Shown here: positions 23,118 to 29,700 of the stretch, one piece after another | Layout of the letters: every line of letters begins with the position of its first letter | How positions within the stretch are numbered: the first letter of the stretch is position 1 | NCBI RefSeq assembly: GCF_013387465.1 | Contig: NZ_VYGV01000025.1 | Coordinates: forward strand, 1-64,000 | DNA from: Hydrogenophaga aromaticivorans | GTDB taxonomy: Bacteria; Pseudomonadota; Gammaproteobacteria; Burkholderiales; Burkholderiaceae_C | Direction of reading: 5' to 3' | DNA length: 64,000 nt | Notes under the pieces: model-generated | The model's input: the letters and a program-made list of their open reading frames with translations, nothing else | Database searches by the model: none | What the model was told of the DNA's origin: nothing | Position numbers and translations under genes: made by a program

Positions 23118-24246
23118 AACCCCCACCGTCGGCCAGCCCCTGTGGCTGCTGGCCGAGCTCACCTACCAGTGCCCGCTGCACTGCGTGTTTTGCTACAACC
23201 CCACGCAACACGCGCGCATCCAAGACGAGATGAGTACCGCGCAGTGGGTGGACGTGATGCAGCAGGCGCGCAAGCTGGGCGCGGCGCAGCTGGGCTTTTC
23301 GGGTGGCGAGCCGCTGCTGCGCGACGACCTGGAAGAACTGGTGCAGGAAGCGCACCGCCTGGGCTACTACACCAACCTCATCACCTCCGGCGTGGGCCTC
23401 ACGCCGACTCGCGCGCAGAAGCTGAAGGACGCCGGACTCGACCACGTGCAGCTCTCGTTCCAGGACTCCACCAAGGAGCTGAACGATTTTCTGAGCCACA
23501 CCAAGACCTTCGAACTCAAGCAGCGCGTGGCCAGGCTCATCAAGCAACACGACTGGCCGATGGTGATGAACTGCGTGCTGCACCGGCACAACCTGCCGCA
23601 CGTGGGCAAGATCATCGAAATGGCCGTGGCGCTCGAAGCCGAGTACCTGGAACTCGCCAACACGCAGTACTACGGCTGGGCCTGGATCAACCGCGACCAC
23701 CTCATGCCCACGCGCGAGGAGTTGCAGGAAGCCGAGGCGGTGGTCAACCGCTTCCGCGCTGAACAGGAAGGCAAGACCGGCCCCAGGACCCGCGTGCTGT
23801 TTGTGGTGCCCGACTACTTTGAAGAACGCCCCAAGGCCTGCATGAACGGCTGGGGCGCGGTGTTCCTCTCCATCGCGCCCGACGGCCTGGCCATGCCCTG
23901 CCACAACGCGCGCGACCTGCCGGGCCTGCAACTGCCCAACGTGAAAGACACGTCCATCGCCGAGATCTGGCAACGCAGCAACGCCTTCAACGCCTTCCGT
24001 GGCGACAGCTGGATGAAGGCGCCCTGCCGAACCTGCGACGAGCGCCACAAGGACTTTGGCGGCTGCCGCTGCCAGGCTTTCCTGATCACCGGCGACGCCA
24101 CCGAGGCCGACCCGGTGTGCAGCAAATCGCCGCACCACGAGAAAGTGGTGCAGCTGGTGAAGCAGGCGCCCACGCGACGCAGCATCCCGATCGTGTTCCG
24201 CAGCGATGCCGAATCCAGGCTGTTGCACGCCGAACCCAGCGCATGA
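23101..24246 (+). CDS. pqqE: PqqA peptide cyclase PqqE (radical SAM)
   Basis: A 381-aa radical SAM/SPASM enzyme. The SAM-binding cluster motif is 'CPLHCVFC' near residue 21, followed by 'GFSGGEPLLRDDL'. The C-terminal SPASM region has Cys in 'KACMNGWG', 'MPCHNARDLPG', 'APCRTCDERHKDFGGCRCQAF' for the auxiliary clusters. It forms the Glu-Tyr C-C bond in PqqA. I chose GTG 23101, which has the ribosome site AGGAGGG eight bases before; there is no in-frame ATG nearby. The stop overlaps the next start (ATGA), so the membrane module downstream is coupled to pqqE. Confidence 0.96.
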   Translation: MAGLTETPTVGQPLWLLAELTYQCPLHCVFCYNPTQHARIQDEMSTAQWVDVMQQARKLGAAQLGFSGGEPLLRDDLEELVQEAHRLGYYTNLITSGVGLTPTRAQKLKDAGLDHVQLSFQDSTKELNDFLSHTKTFELKQRVARLIKQHDWPMVMNCVLHRHNLPHVGKIIEMAVALEAEYLELANTQYYGWAWINRDHLMPTREELQEAEAVVNRFRAEQEGKTGPRTRVLFVVPDYFEERPKACMNGWGAVFLSIAPDGLAMPCHNARDLPGLQLPNVKDTSIAEIWQRSNAFNAFRGDSWMKAPCRTCDERHKDFGGCRCQAFLITGDATEADPVCSKSPHHEKVVQLVKQAPTRRSIPIVFRSDAESRLLHAEPSA

Positions 24247-25022
24247 ACCCACCCACACCCGCGAACGCCCCGCACCACCGCATGCTCGGTGCAGCGTTGG
24301 TGAGCCGCATTCCGGGCGCGCGCCACAGTCCGCTCGCGCTGGAACGCATGGAGCACGGCCTGTTCCTGCTCTGGCTGGCCTACATGGGCCTGCTGGTGTT
24401 CGGCGCTTTGCTGCTGTGGCAGGCTGGCGCCTGGCACCGGCTGATCGACGCCGACCCGACCGGCCTCACCGTGACCATCGTGCTGCTGTTCACCGGCTGC
24501 TCGATCTGGGCAGGCAAGCGCGCCTGGGTGCTGGGCCAGCAGCGCCAGCGGCTCGACGCGCGGCTCGCTGCCTCCAGCCTCAGAGAGCCCACCGGCTGGA
24601 GCGCCGAATACCAGCAAGGCTGCGCACTGCCCGGCGCCGACCACTCCATCTGGCTGCAGGTGCTGGGCGAACGCGCCCACGGTCCGCACGAAATGGCCTG
24701 GTGGCTCAACGGCATCCAGCTCAAGCTGGGCCTGCTGGGCAAGGTGATCGGCTTTTCCATCCTCGCGCTGCAACTCGGGCAGATGGACAGCTTCGACGCC
24801 AGCCAGTCGTCGCAGTTGCTCAAGAACCTCACCGGTGGCCTGGGCATCGCGCTGCTCACCACCGTCACCGGCCTCACCGGCAACATCCTGCTCGGCCTGC
24901 AGCTCATGCGCCTCGACCGCTTTGCCGATGCGCTCGTGGCCGACACCCTGGCCGCCGGCCTCGCGCCGCCCGCCACCCCACCGCAGGAGCCGCCCCATGG
25001 CGATCGGCCGCGCGGTCCGTGA
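24243..25022 (+). CDS. MotA/TolQ/ExbB-like proton-channel protein in the pqq operon
   Basis: A 259-aa membrane protein. Hydrophobic segments lie at about residues 38-60, 74-92, 160-178 and 197-221; the last pair and 'LTGGLGIALLTTVTGLTGNILLGL' resemble the paired helices of ExbB/TolQ, which form the proton channel. The ATG overlaps the pqqE stop (ATGA) and the next gene, an ExbD-like protein, overlaps its end by 26 bases. I infer a proton-driven energiser. It might serve a TonB-dependent receptor (one lies at 50868) or an envelope process linked to PQQ enzymes. Divergence from true ExbB is large, so the function stays open. Confidence 0.7.
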   Translation: MNPPTPANAPHHRMLGAALVSRIPGARHSPLALERMEHGLFLLWLAYMGLLVFGALLLWQAGAWHRLIDADPTGLTVTIVLLFTGCSIWAGKRAWVLGQQRQRLDARLAASSLREPTGWSAEYQQGCALPGADHSIWLQVLGERAHGPHEMAWWLNGIQLKLGLLGKVIGFSILALQLGQMDSFDASQSSQLLKNLTGGLGIALLTTVTGLTGNILLGLQLMRLDRFADALVADTLAAGLAPPATPPQEPPHGDRPRGP

Positions 25023-25608
25023 CACCGAGACCGATCCGTTCTACGACATGTTGTTCAACATGTTGATCGCCTTCGTCTTCCTGTTCGTCATCGCCATCCT
25101 CTCGTTCAACCCCAAGGCCCGCAAGGCCGGCGACATCCCGGCCAAGGCCGAATTCATCGTCACCGTGTCCTGGCCCGACAACAACCCCAACGACGTCGAC
25201 GCCTGGGTGCTGGAGCCCGGCGGCAAGACGCTGTGGTTCCGCCAGCGCGACGCCGGCATGCTGCACCTGGACCGCGACGACCGCGGCGCCAAGAACAACA
25301 GCGTCATCGTCAACGGCCGTGAGATCACCAGCCCGATCCGCCAGGAGATCGTCACCCTGCGCGGCCTGGTGCCGGGCGAATACGTGGTGAACGCCCACTA
25401 CTACGAGAGCAAGGACAAGCTGCCGGTGGACGTGTCCGTCGCGGTGGTGAAGGTCAACCCGCAGGCCGAGATCGTCTACACCGGCACGCAGCAGATCCCC
25501 GCCAAAGGCGACGAGCGCACCCTCGTGCGCTTCAGCATCGACGAGGGCGGCAACGTCATCGACCTCAACACCCGGCCCTTGACGATCGTTCAACGCTCCG
25601 GCCTCTGA
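24997..25608 (+). CDS. ExbD/TolR-like single-span protein with periplasmic domain
   Basis: A 203-aa protein with one N-terminal membrane helix (about residues 18-40). The sequence 'TDPFYDMLFNMLIAFVFLF' resembles the ExbD/TolR helix, with the key Asp at about residue 17. The periplasmic part (45-203) starts 'AEFIVTVSWPDNNPNDVDAWVLEPGG', which looks like a beta-sandwich domain with Asp/Asn-rich loops, unlike the small ExbD periplasmic domain. A ribosome site CAGGAG precedes the ATG, inside the end of the ExbB-like gene. I infer that it forms the stator/peptidoglycan or partner-binding side of the ExbB-like channel. Confidence 0.7.
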   Translation: MAIGRAVRDTETDPFYDMLFNMLIAFVFLFVIAILSFNPKARKAGDIPAKAEFIVTVSWPDNNPNDVDAWVLEPGGKTLWFRQRDAGMLHLDRDDRGAKNNSVIVNGREITSPIRQEIVTLRGLVPGEYVVNAHYYESKDKLPVDVSVAVVKVNPQAEIVYTGTQQIPAKGDERTLVRFSIDEGGNVIDLNTRPLTIVQRSGL

Positions 25609-25626
25609 CCCCCCACAAGAACAACC

Positions 25627-26151
25627 ATGATCCCTGCCGTCTCCTCCCAGTTGCTGCTGCTCGTGCTGGTGTACGCGCTGCTGGCGTTCCTGCTGCTCTG
25701 CCTGTGCCTGGCCACGCGCTGGCACTGGGCCGTGAAGGGCGCGATGGTGCTGCTGGTGAGCGGCTTCTACGTGTTTGGCCACCACACGCTGCAAGGCATC
25801 GCCGGCTGGCCGAGCGACGACGCCCTGCCCAAACGCTTCATGTTGCTCTCGGCCGTGTTCGACGAGCCCAGCCCCGGCCGCGGCCACAAGGGTGCCATCT
25901 ACATCTGGGTCAACCCCATGAAAGACAACGCGCCGCTGGAGATGCCGCGCGTGTTTCGCCTGCCGTATGAAAAAGACCTGCACCGCATCCTCGGCGACGG
26001 CATCAAGAAAGCGCGCGAAGGCAACACCCAGATGGGCAGCACCGAGCCCAAGCGTGGCCAGGGCGGCCTGGCCTGGCTGCTGCCCGCGAGCAACGACAAG
26101 GTGGAGATCAAGTTGACGGACCTGCCGCGCGCGCAGCTGCCGGAGAAATGA
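25627..26151 (+). CDS. Unknown two-helix membrane protein of the pqq-linked module
   Basis: A 174-aa protein I do not recognise. It has two membrane helices (about residues 6-29 and 35-56) and a soluble domain of about 115 residues with 'AIYIWVNPMKDNAPLEMPRVFRLPYEKDLHR', Lys-rich near the end. It starts 18 bases after the ExbD-like gene, and its stop overlaps the next start (ATGATGA at 26148-26154). It is the third member of a four-gene set attached to pqqE. It could be a scaffold or TonB-like transmitter, but no TonB motif is seen. Confidence 0.65.
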   Translation: MIPAVSSQLLLLVLVYALLAFLLLCLCLATRWHWAVKGAMVLLVSGFYVFGHHTLQGIAGWPSDDALPKRFMLLSAVFDEPSPGRGHKGAIYIWVNPMKDNAPLEMPRVFRLPYEKDLHRILGDGIKKAREGNTQMGSTEPKRGQGGLAWLLPASNDKVEIKLTDLPRAQLPEK

Positions 26152-26939
26152 TGAGCCCCCCCTGCGCCGCTTCGCGTCTTCCCCGCCACGGGGGGGACCC
26201 CACCCGTGGCCTGGCAAAGCCAGTTCCACGGTGGGTGCTGGGTTGCGCGCACACGTGGCTGGCTTCTGTTGTGATCGCCTTGCTCGCGACCGGGTGCGGC
26301 AACCGCAACCAGGGCAATCAGTGGTTCCCCCTGCGCGAAGGCGAAACACAGGACTACGCCGTGCAATACGCTGGCGAAGAACCGCGCGAGCCCGAACAAT
26401 GGACCCTGCGCGTGGCCCAGCCCGCAACCTTTCAGGACCAGACCGTCGCCGTGCGCCACCATTCCGCCGGCGTGAGCTACTACCTCAAGGCAGACGAGCA
26501 AGGCATCCGCCGCATCGCCACCCGCACCGACATTGACAACGAGCCCACGGCAGACGCCGAACCGATCTGGGTACTGAAAGCGCCCTACCAGGTGGGCACC
26601 GAATGGACCACGCCCACCGTGCCCTACCTGATCCAGCGCAAGAACGAACACCCGCGCGATCTGAAGTACACCCACAAGGCGCAGATGACCTGGCGCATCG
26701 AAGCGGTCGACGACACCGTGAAGCTCGGCGATGGCAGCGAACACCGACCCTGCCTGCGCGTGGTCGGCCAGGCGCGACTGAACCTCTACACCGATCCGGT
26801 CAACGGCTTCACCGACGTTCCCCTGATCAGCCGCGAGTGGTATTGCCAGGGCGAGGGGCTGGTGAAATTCGAGCGGGAGGAAAAGGTGCCCACGGGTTTC
26901 CTGAGCGGAGGCCTGCTCACGGTTGAGTGGCAGCGGTGA
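26148..26939 (+). CDS. Unknown lipoprotein of the pqq-linked module, repeat-derived N-terminus
   Basis: A 263-aa frame. Residues about 1-28 are encoded by a dispersed intergenic repeat (26156-26232). A lipoprotein signal follows: hydrophobic 'WLASVVIALLATGC' with the lipobox Cys at about residue 50. The mature part has no Cys-based motif I know; it includes 'YYLKADEQGIRRIA' and ends with 'GGLLTVEWQR', a beta-rich pattern. Start is uncertain: ATG at 26148 or 26151, coupled to the upstream stop, gives a repeat-coded leader; the GTG at 26235 would give a normal lipoprotein signal. It is the last gene of the module. Confidence 0.62.
   Translation: MMSPPCAASRLPRHGGDPTRGLAKPVPRWVLGCAHTWLASVVIALLATGCGNRNQGNQWFPLREGETQDYAVQYAGEEPREPEQWTLRVAQPATFQDQTVAVRHHSAGVSYYLKADEQGIRRIATRTDIDNEPTADAEPIWVLKAPYQVGTEWTTPTVPYLIQRKNEHPRDLKYTHKAQMTWRIEAVDDTVKLGDGSEHRPCLRVVGQARLNLYTDPVNGFTDVPLISREWYCQGEGLVKFEREEKVPTGFLSGGLLTVEWQR
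26156..26232. repeat. Dispersed GC-rich repeat at a coding 5' end (copy F)
   Basis: Has CCCCCCTGCGCCGCTTCGCG and a GGCCTGGCAAAGCCAGTTCC block, as in the other copies. It lies between a coupled start codon and the signal peptide of the downstream lipoprotein. Confidence 0.75.
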
Positions 26940-27182
26940 CCGCAAACCATAACAGCCAGCACGCCTCACAGAGAAATGAAATCGGGACGGCGCCCGAGGT
27001 CTCAAGGACTCCAATTACGGCTGAGGAACTGACAGATCAGTCAGGTGAGTCAATACCAAATGTAATTCCCGAATCGCTGGGCGCCACTTTCGTCTTACAC
27101 AAGTCAGGGGACTGAAAATCCGATCCGTGCCGGCGCCAGCACCGACGCCGGCATGTTCAGTCCACCTTCTTGGAGACACATC
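26940..27182. other. Lower-GC intergenic stretch
   Basis: About 240 bases with visibly lower GC than the flanks. A GGCGCCAGCACCGACGCC-type stem lies near 27135. I see no gene or clear promoter; the open frame of 62 codons here has no ribosome site. Confidence 0.4.
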
Positions 27183-27818
27183 ATGAACAAGCCTACTTCA
27201 TTCATTCCGTTCTCACCTTTTCGCTGGAATGCCATCAAACGAGCAACTGCGGTACTGGCACTGGCGTCACTGGCCGCCTGTGGTGGTGGCTCTGACGACG
27301 AGAGCGTGTTGACGAACGCCAAATCCTTCAAGGGCGTCGTCACCGACGTTGTCAGTCCATCGAACTTCACCGTGGATGGCATCCCTGTGGACGCCTCGGG
27401 CGCACAGGCCACGCCACAGGGCCTGACAACAGGCAGTCAGGTGGAACTCCACGGTGAAGTGGTGGATGGCATCTTTGTTGCCAGGCGCGTCGAACTGGAC
27501 GACGACAACGACGACAACGACGACAACGACGATCCCAACGAGCTCGAAGGTCGGGTGACCGCTTTCACCAGTCCGACCAGTTTCAGCGTGGACGGCATTC
27601 CCGTCGATGCAACCGCCGTCCCGATCACGCTCGCCCTTGGCGATGAAGTGGAAATCCATGGCGTGATCGTCAACGGAGTGATGCAGGCCAGTCGCATTGA
27701 ACTCGAAGATGACGATGACGATGAAGAAGATGACGACGATGACGACGATGACGACGACGACGACGATGACGACGACGACGACGATGATGACAACAGCGGT
27801 CCGTCCGGGGGAAACTGA
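27183..27818 (+). CDS. Asp-rich lipoprotein with two DUF5666-like domains (paralogue 1)
   Basis: A 211-aa lipoprotein. The lipobox is in 'ASLAACGGG' (Cys at about residue 33). Two copies of a domain of about 60 residues follow (about 49-105 and 120-170), each with 'SFSVDGIPVDA'-type and 'G.EVEIHGVIVNG' segments, as in DUF5666. They are joined by an acidic linker 'DDDNDDNDDNDDPNELEG', and the protein ends in a tail of 26 Asp and 2 Glu. Such acid stretches bind Ca2+ or other hard cations. Nearest enzymes include a dehydrogenase with the lanthanide motif. Metal binding is inference. A paralogue lies at 29009. Confidence 0.8.
   Translation: MNKPTSFIPFSPFRWNAIKRATAVLALASLAACGGGSDDESVLTNAKSFKGVVTDVVSPSNFTVDGIPVDASGAQATPQGLTTGSQVELHGEVVDGIFVARRVELDDDNDDNDDNDDPNELEGRVTAFTSPTSFSVDGIPVDATAVPITLALGDEVEIHGVIVNGVMQASRIELEDDDDDEEDDDDDDDDDDDDDDDDDDDDDNSGPSGGN
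27708..27791 (+). repeat. GAC/GAT trinucleotide tract encoding poly-Asp
   Basis: Twenty-eight codons, 5 Asp, 2 Glu, 21 Asp, made of GAC and GAT triplets. Such a tract can change length by slippage, always in frame. Confidence 0.9.
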
Positions 27819-27831
27819 ACCGACATGCGGC

Positions 27832-27978
27832 TCAGTGCAGGCACTTTTTGTTCTTTGAACTTCTGGGTCCGATGATGTCGGAGATGACGACCACCTCGTT
27901 GTCCGCCTTTGCCCAGATCATGATCAGCCTCAGGCCAATCACCTGAAGGCGCAGGTTCATGGCGACATCGTCCAGCAT
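27832..27978 (-). CDS. Possible small protein (48 aa)
   Basis: A minus-strand frame that starts at the ATG inside the hairpin at 27967-27994 and ends before the Asp-rich gene. It reads 'MLDDVAMNLRLQVIGLRLIM' at the start and 'ISDIIGPRSSKNKKCLH' at the end. No family recognised and no strong ribosome site. It may be the remnant of a longer gene; low confidence. Confidence 0.25.
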   Translation of the reverse strand: MLDDVAMNLRLQVIGLRLIMIWAKADNEVVVISDIIGPRSSKNKKCLH

Positions 27979-27994
27979 GTGAATGCTGGACGAT
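27967..27994. other. Perfect 12-bp hairpin
   Basis: ATCGTCCAGCAT and ATGCTGGACGAT are perfect inverted arms with a GTGA tetraloop, without a T run. It may be a transcript-stabilising hairpin, a protein-binding site or a remnant of a mobile unit. Confidence 0.7.
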
Positions 27995-28089
27995 CAGCCT
28001 GCCTTTGAAGCAGAGGGCATCGATGACTGAACTCCATCCCGGTCGACAGCCCCACCATCCGGATCTGGATTCATCAGGCCCTCACAGGC

Positions 28090-28731
28090 TCAGCGCTTGC
28101 CGCCGCCGTTGCCGCCGCCTTTCCCACCGCCGTTGCCGCCTCCGCCATTGCCGCCTCCGCCATTGCCGGAGTTGCCACCCTTGCCGCCGGCATTGCCGGA
28201 GTTGCCGCCCTTGCCACCAGCGTTGCCGCCGCCGCCCGCATTGGAACCACCGCCCTGGTTGCCGCTGTTGCCAGCGCCTTGTCCGCCACCGGCATTGCTG
28301 TTGCCACTGTTACCACCCTTTGCCTTGCTGCCAGCCGTGGCCAGGCGGGTGGTGGTGGCCGCGACGGCCACGCCGTCGGCCTTGTCGGCTTTGTCGGCCC
28401 GGTTGGCCGCGCTGACCACGGCACCCAGGCGCAGGCCCAGGCTGTTGGCGATCTGGCCCCAGCCCATGCCACTGTCGCGCAGCGCCTGCACATCGCTGGT
28501 GGCCAGGGCGAGCTGCCCGGTGCTGGGCTCGCTGATGCCCTGCTGGCTGAGGTTGGCCCGGGCCAGTTGCAGGGTCATCTCTTGCTGACGCGTAGCCACC
28601 GCGGGGTCGGCAACCTCCACCGGTTCGACCACCACGTCCACGGTGACTTGGGCCCAGCTGGCGCCAGCGGCCAGGCAGGCAATGGCCAGCACAAGCGGGC
28701 GAAGGGTGGGGATTCGGTGTGTTGTGTTCAT
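28090..28731 (-). CDS. Exported Gly/Asn/Lys-rich repeat protein
   Basis: A 213-aa exported protein. Signal peptide at about residues 1-28 ('LVLAIACLAAGASWAQ'). The middle (30-130) is helical and Ala-rich with a conserved-looking 'MGWGQIANSLGLRLGAVVSAANRA'. The C-terminal 75 residues are low complexity: repeats such as 'GGKGGNSGNAGGKGGNSGN' and 'GGGGNGGG'. I chose ATG 28731 because GGAGAA lies six bases before it; an ATG 12 bases upstream is part of that site. No known function. It sits between the two Asp-rich lipoproteins, in opposite direction. Confidence 0.7.
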   Translation of the reverse strand: MNTTHRIPTLRPLVLAIACLAAGASWAQVTVDVVVEPVEVADPAVATRQQEMTLQLARANLSQQGISEPSTGQLALATSDVQALRDSGMGWGQIANSLGLRLGAVVSAANRADKADKADGVAVAATTTRLATAGSKAKGGNSGNSNAGGGQGAGNSGNQGGGSNAGGGGNAGGKGGNSGNAGGKGGNSGNGGGGNGGGGNGGGKGGGNGGGKR

Positions 28732-28766
28732 GAGTTTCTCCATGTGAACGAAAAGACAGACGGGAT

Positions 28767-28781
28767 GCTACCCAGGGTAGC
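28767..28781. promoter_or_regulatory. 15-bp palindrome before the Gly-rich protein gene
   Basis: GCTACCCAGGGTAGC is a perfect palindrome around a central A, 36 bases upstream of the start at 28731. It looks like an operator. A similar CCCTAGGG palindrome lies at 35173-35186. Confidence 0.45.
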
Positions 28782-29008
28782 GGCAAGTCCCGTCACCAAA
28801 TGTGACGAGATGTATGGCTGAAGCACCGCACGACCAGCCTTGCGGGCCGGCCAATGAAGCACAACCACCAAGAAAGCCTCGCCGGCTTCAGGTGGCGTTA
28901 AGCAACGGCCCGCATCGTTGCGCTGGCGGTGCAAGGGCACCCACCAACAGCCGATCCCGGTTTGGGGTCAGCAGCGTCACCACAAACACCCACAGAGGAT
29001 ACCTACGC

Positions 29009-29650
29009 ATGAACCACGCCCACACACTCCCCAACCGTTCCCCATTGGCAGCGCTGCGGCTGCTGTCTGCCTCATTGCTCATGGCCGGCCTGGTCGCCTG
29101 CGGCGGCGGCAGCGACGGGGACACCACCGCCGCAGCCAAGTCGTACAAGGGCACGGTGACCAGCTTTGACAGCCCGCAGAGCTTCAGCGTGGACGGCATC
29201 CCGGTCGACGCCAGTGGCTCCAATGCCGTGCCCCAGGGCATGGCCACGGGAACCCGGGTCGAGATTCAGGGCGAGATGGTCAACGGAAGGCTGCAGGCCC
29301 GACGCGTCGAGCTCGATGACAACGACGACACCGACGACGGCAACACAGACCCCAACGAACTCGATGGCCGTGTGACGGCCTACTCAGGGCCTACCCGTTT
29401 CAGCGTGGATGGCATTGCCGTCGACGCGAACGCCGTCCCCACCACCCTGGCCATCGGCATGCGCGTCGAGGTGTACGGAGCGATGAGCAACGGCACGATG
29501 GTGGCCAGCCGTGTCAAGGTCGAAAACCAGAGTGGTTCCGATGACAACGCGGACGACGACAACGACGCCAACGATGACTCGGACAGCGGCAACGACGACC
29601 TCTGCGACGCCGTGGGCAAATCGGCCTGTGAGGACGACGGCAAGGATTGA
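29009..29650 (+). CDS. Asp-rich lipoprotein with two DUF5666-like domains (paralogue 2)
   Basis: A 213-aa lipoprotein closely related to the one at 27183. Lipobox in 'AGLVACGGG' (Cys at about residue 31). Two domains with 'SFSVDGIPVDASG' and 'RFSVDGIAVDANA' and an acidic linker 'DDNDDTDDGNTDPNELDG'. Its tail is less pure in Asp (Asn, Ser and Gly mixed in) and holds two Cys ('DDLCDAVGKSACEDDGKD'), perhaps a disulfide. The ATG at 29009 has an AGAGGAT ribosome site. A duplication with divergent tails is likely. Cation binding at the cell surface is inferred from composition. Confidence 0.8.
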   Translation: MNHAHTLPNRSPLAALRLLSASLLMAGLVACGGGSDGDTTAAAKSYKGTVTSFDSPQSFSVDGIPVDASGSNAVPQGMATGTRVEIQGEMVNGRLQARRVELDDNDDTDDGNTDPNELDGRVTAYSGPTRFSVDGIAVDANAVPTTLAIGMRVEVYGAMSNGTMVASRVKVENQSGSDDNADDDNDANDDSDSGNDDLCDAVGKSACEDDGKD

Positions 29651-29700
29651 ATGAGACCTGAACGCGGGCGCCTTGCGAAAGACCATGCGGCCCCGCAGGT

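Noticed and set aside
26927-27115. A 62-codon frame after the lipoprotein gene
   Set aside because: It starts at a GTG inside the previous gene, has no ribosome site, and resembles no protein; listed only as a lower-GC gap.
27437-27844. A minus-strand frame with a poly-Ser run
   Set aside because: The run is the reverse complement of the GAC/GAT tract that codes for poly-Asp. The plus-strand frame has a signal peptide and repeated domains.
28100-28330. CRISPR-like regular repeats
   Set aside because: Units are short, imperfect and coding (Gly/Asn repeats). There are no spacers of constant length and no cas genes.
28097-28588. A Pro-rich plus-strand frame over the Gly-rich gene
   Set aside because: It is the antisense of the Gly repeats; the minus-strand gene has a ribosome site and signal peptide.
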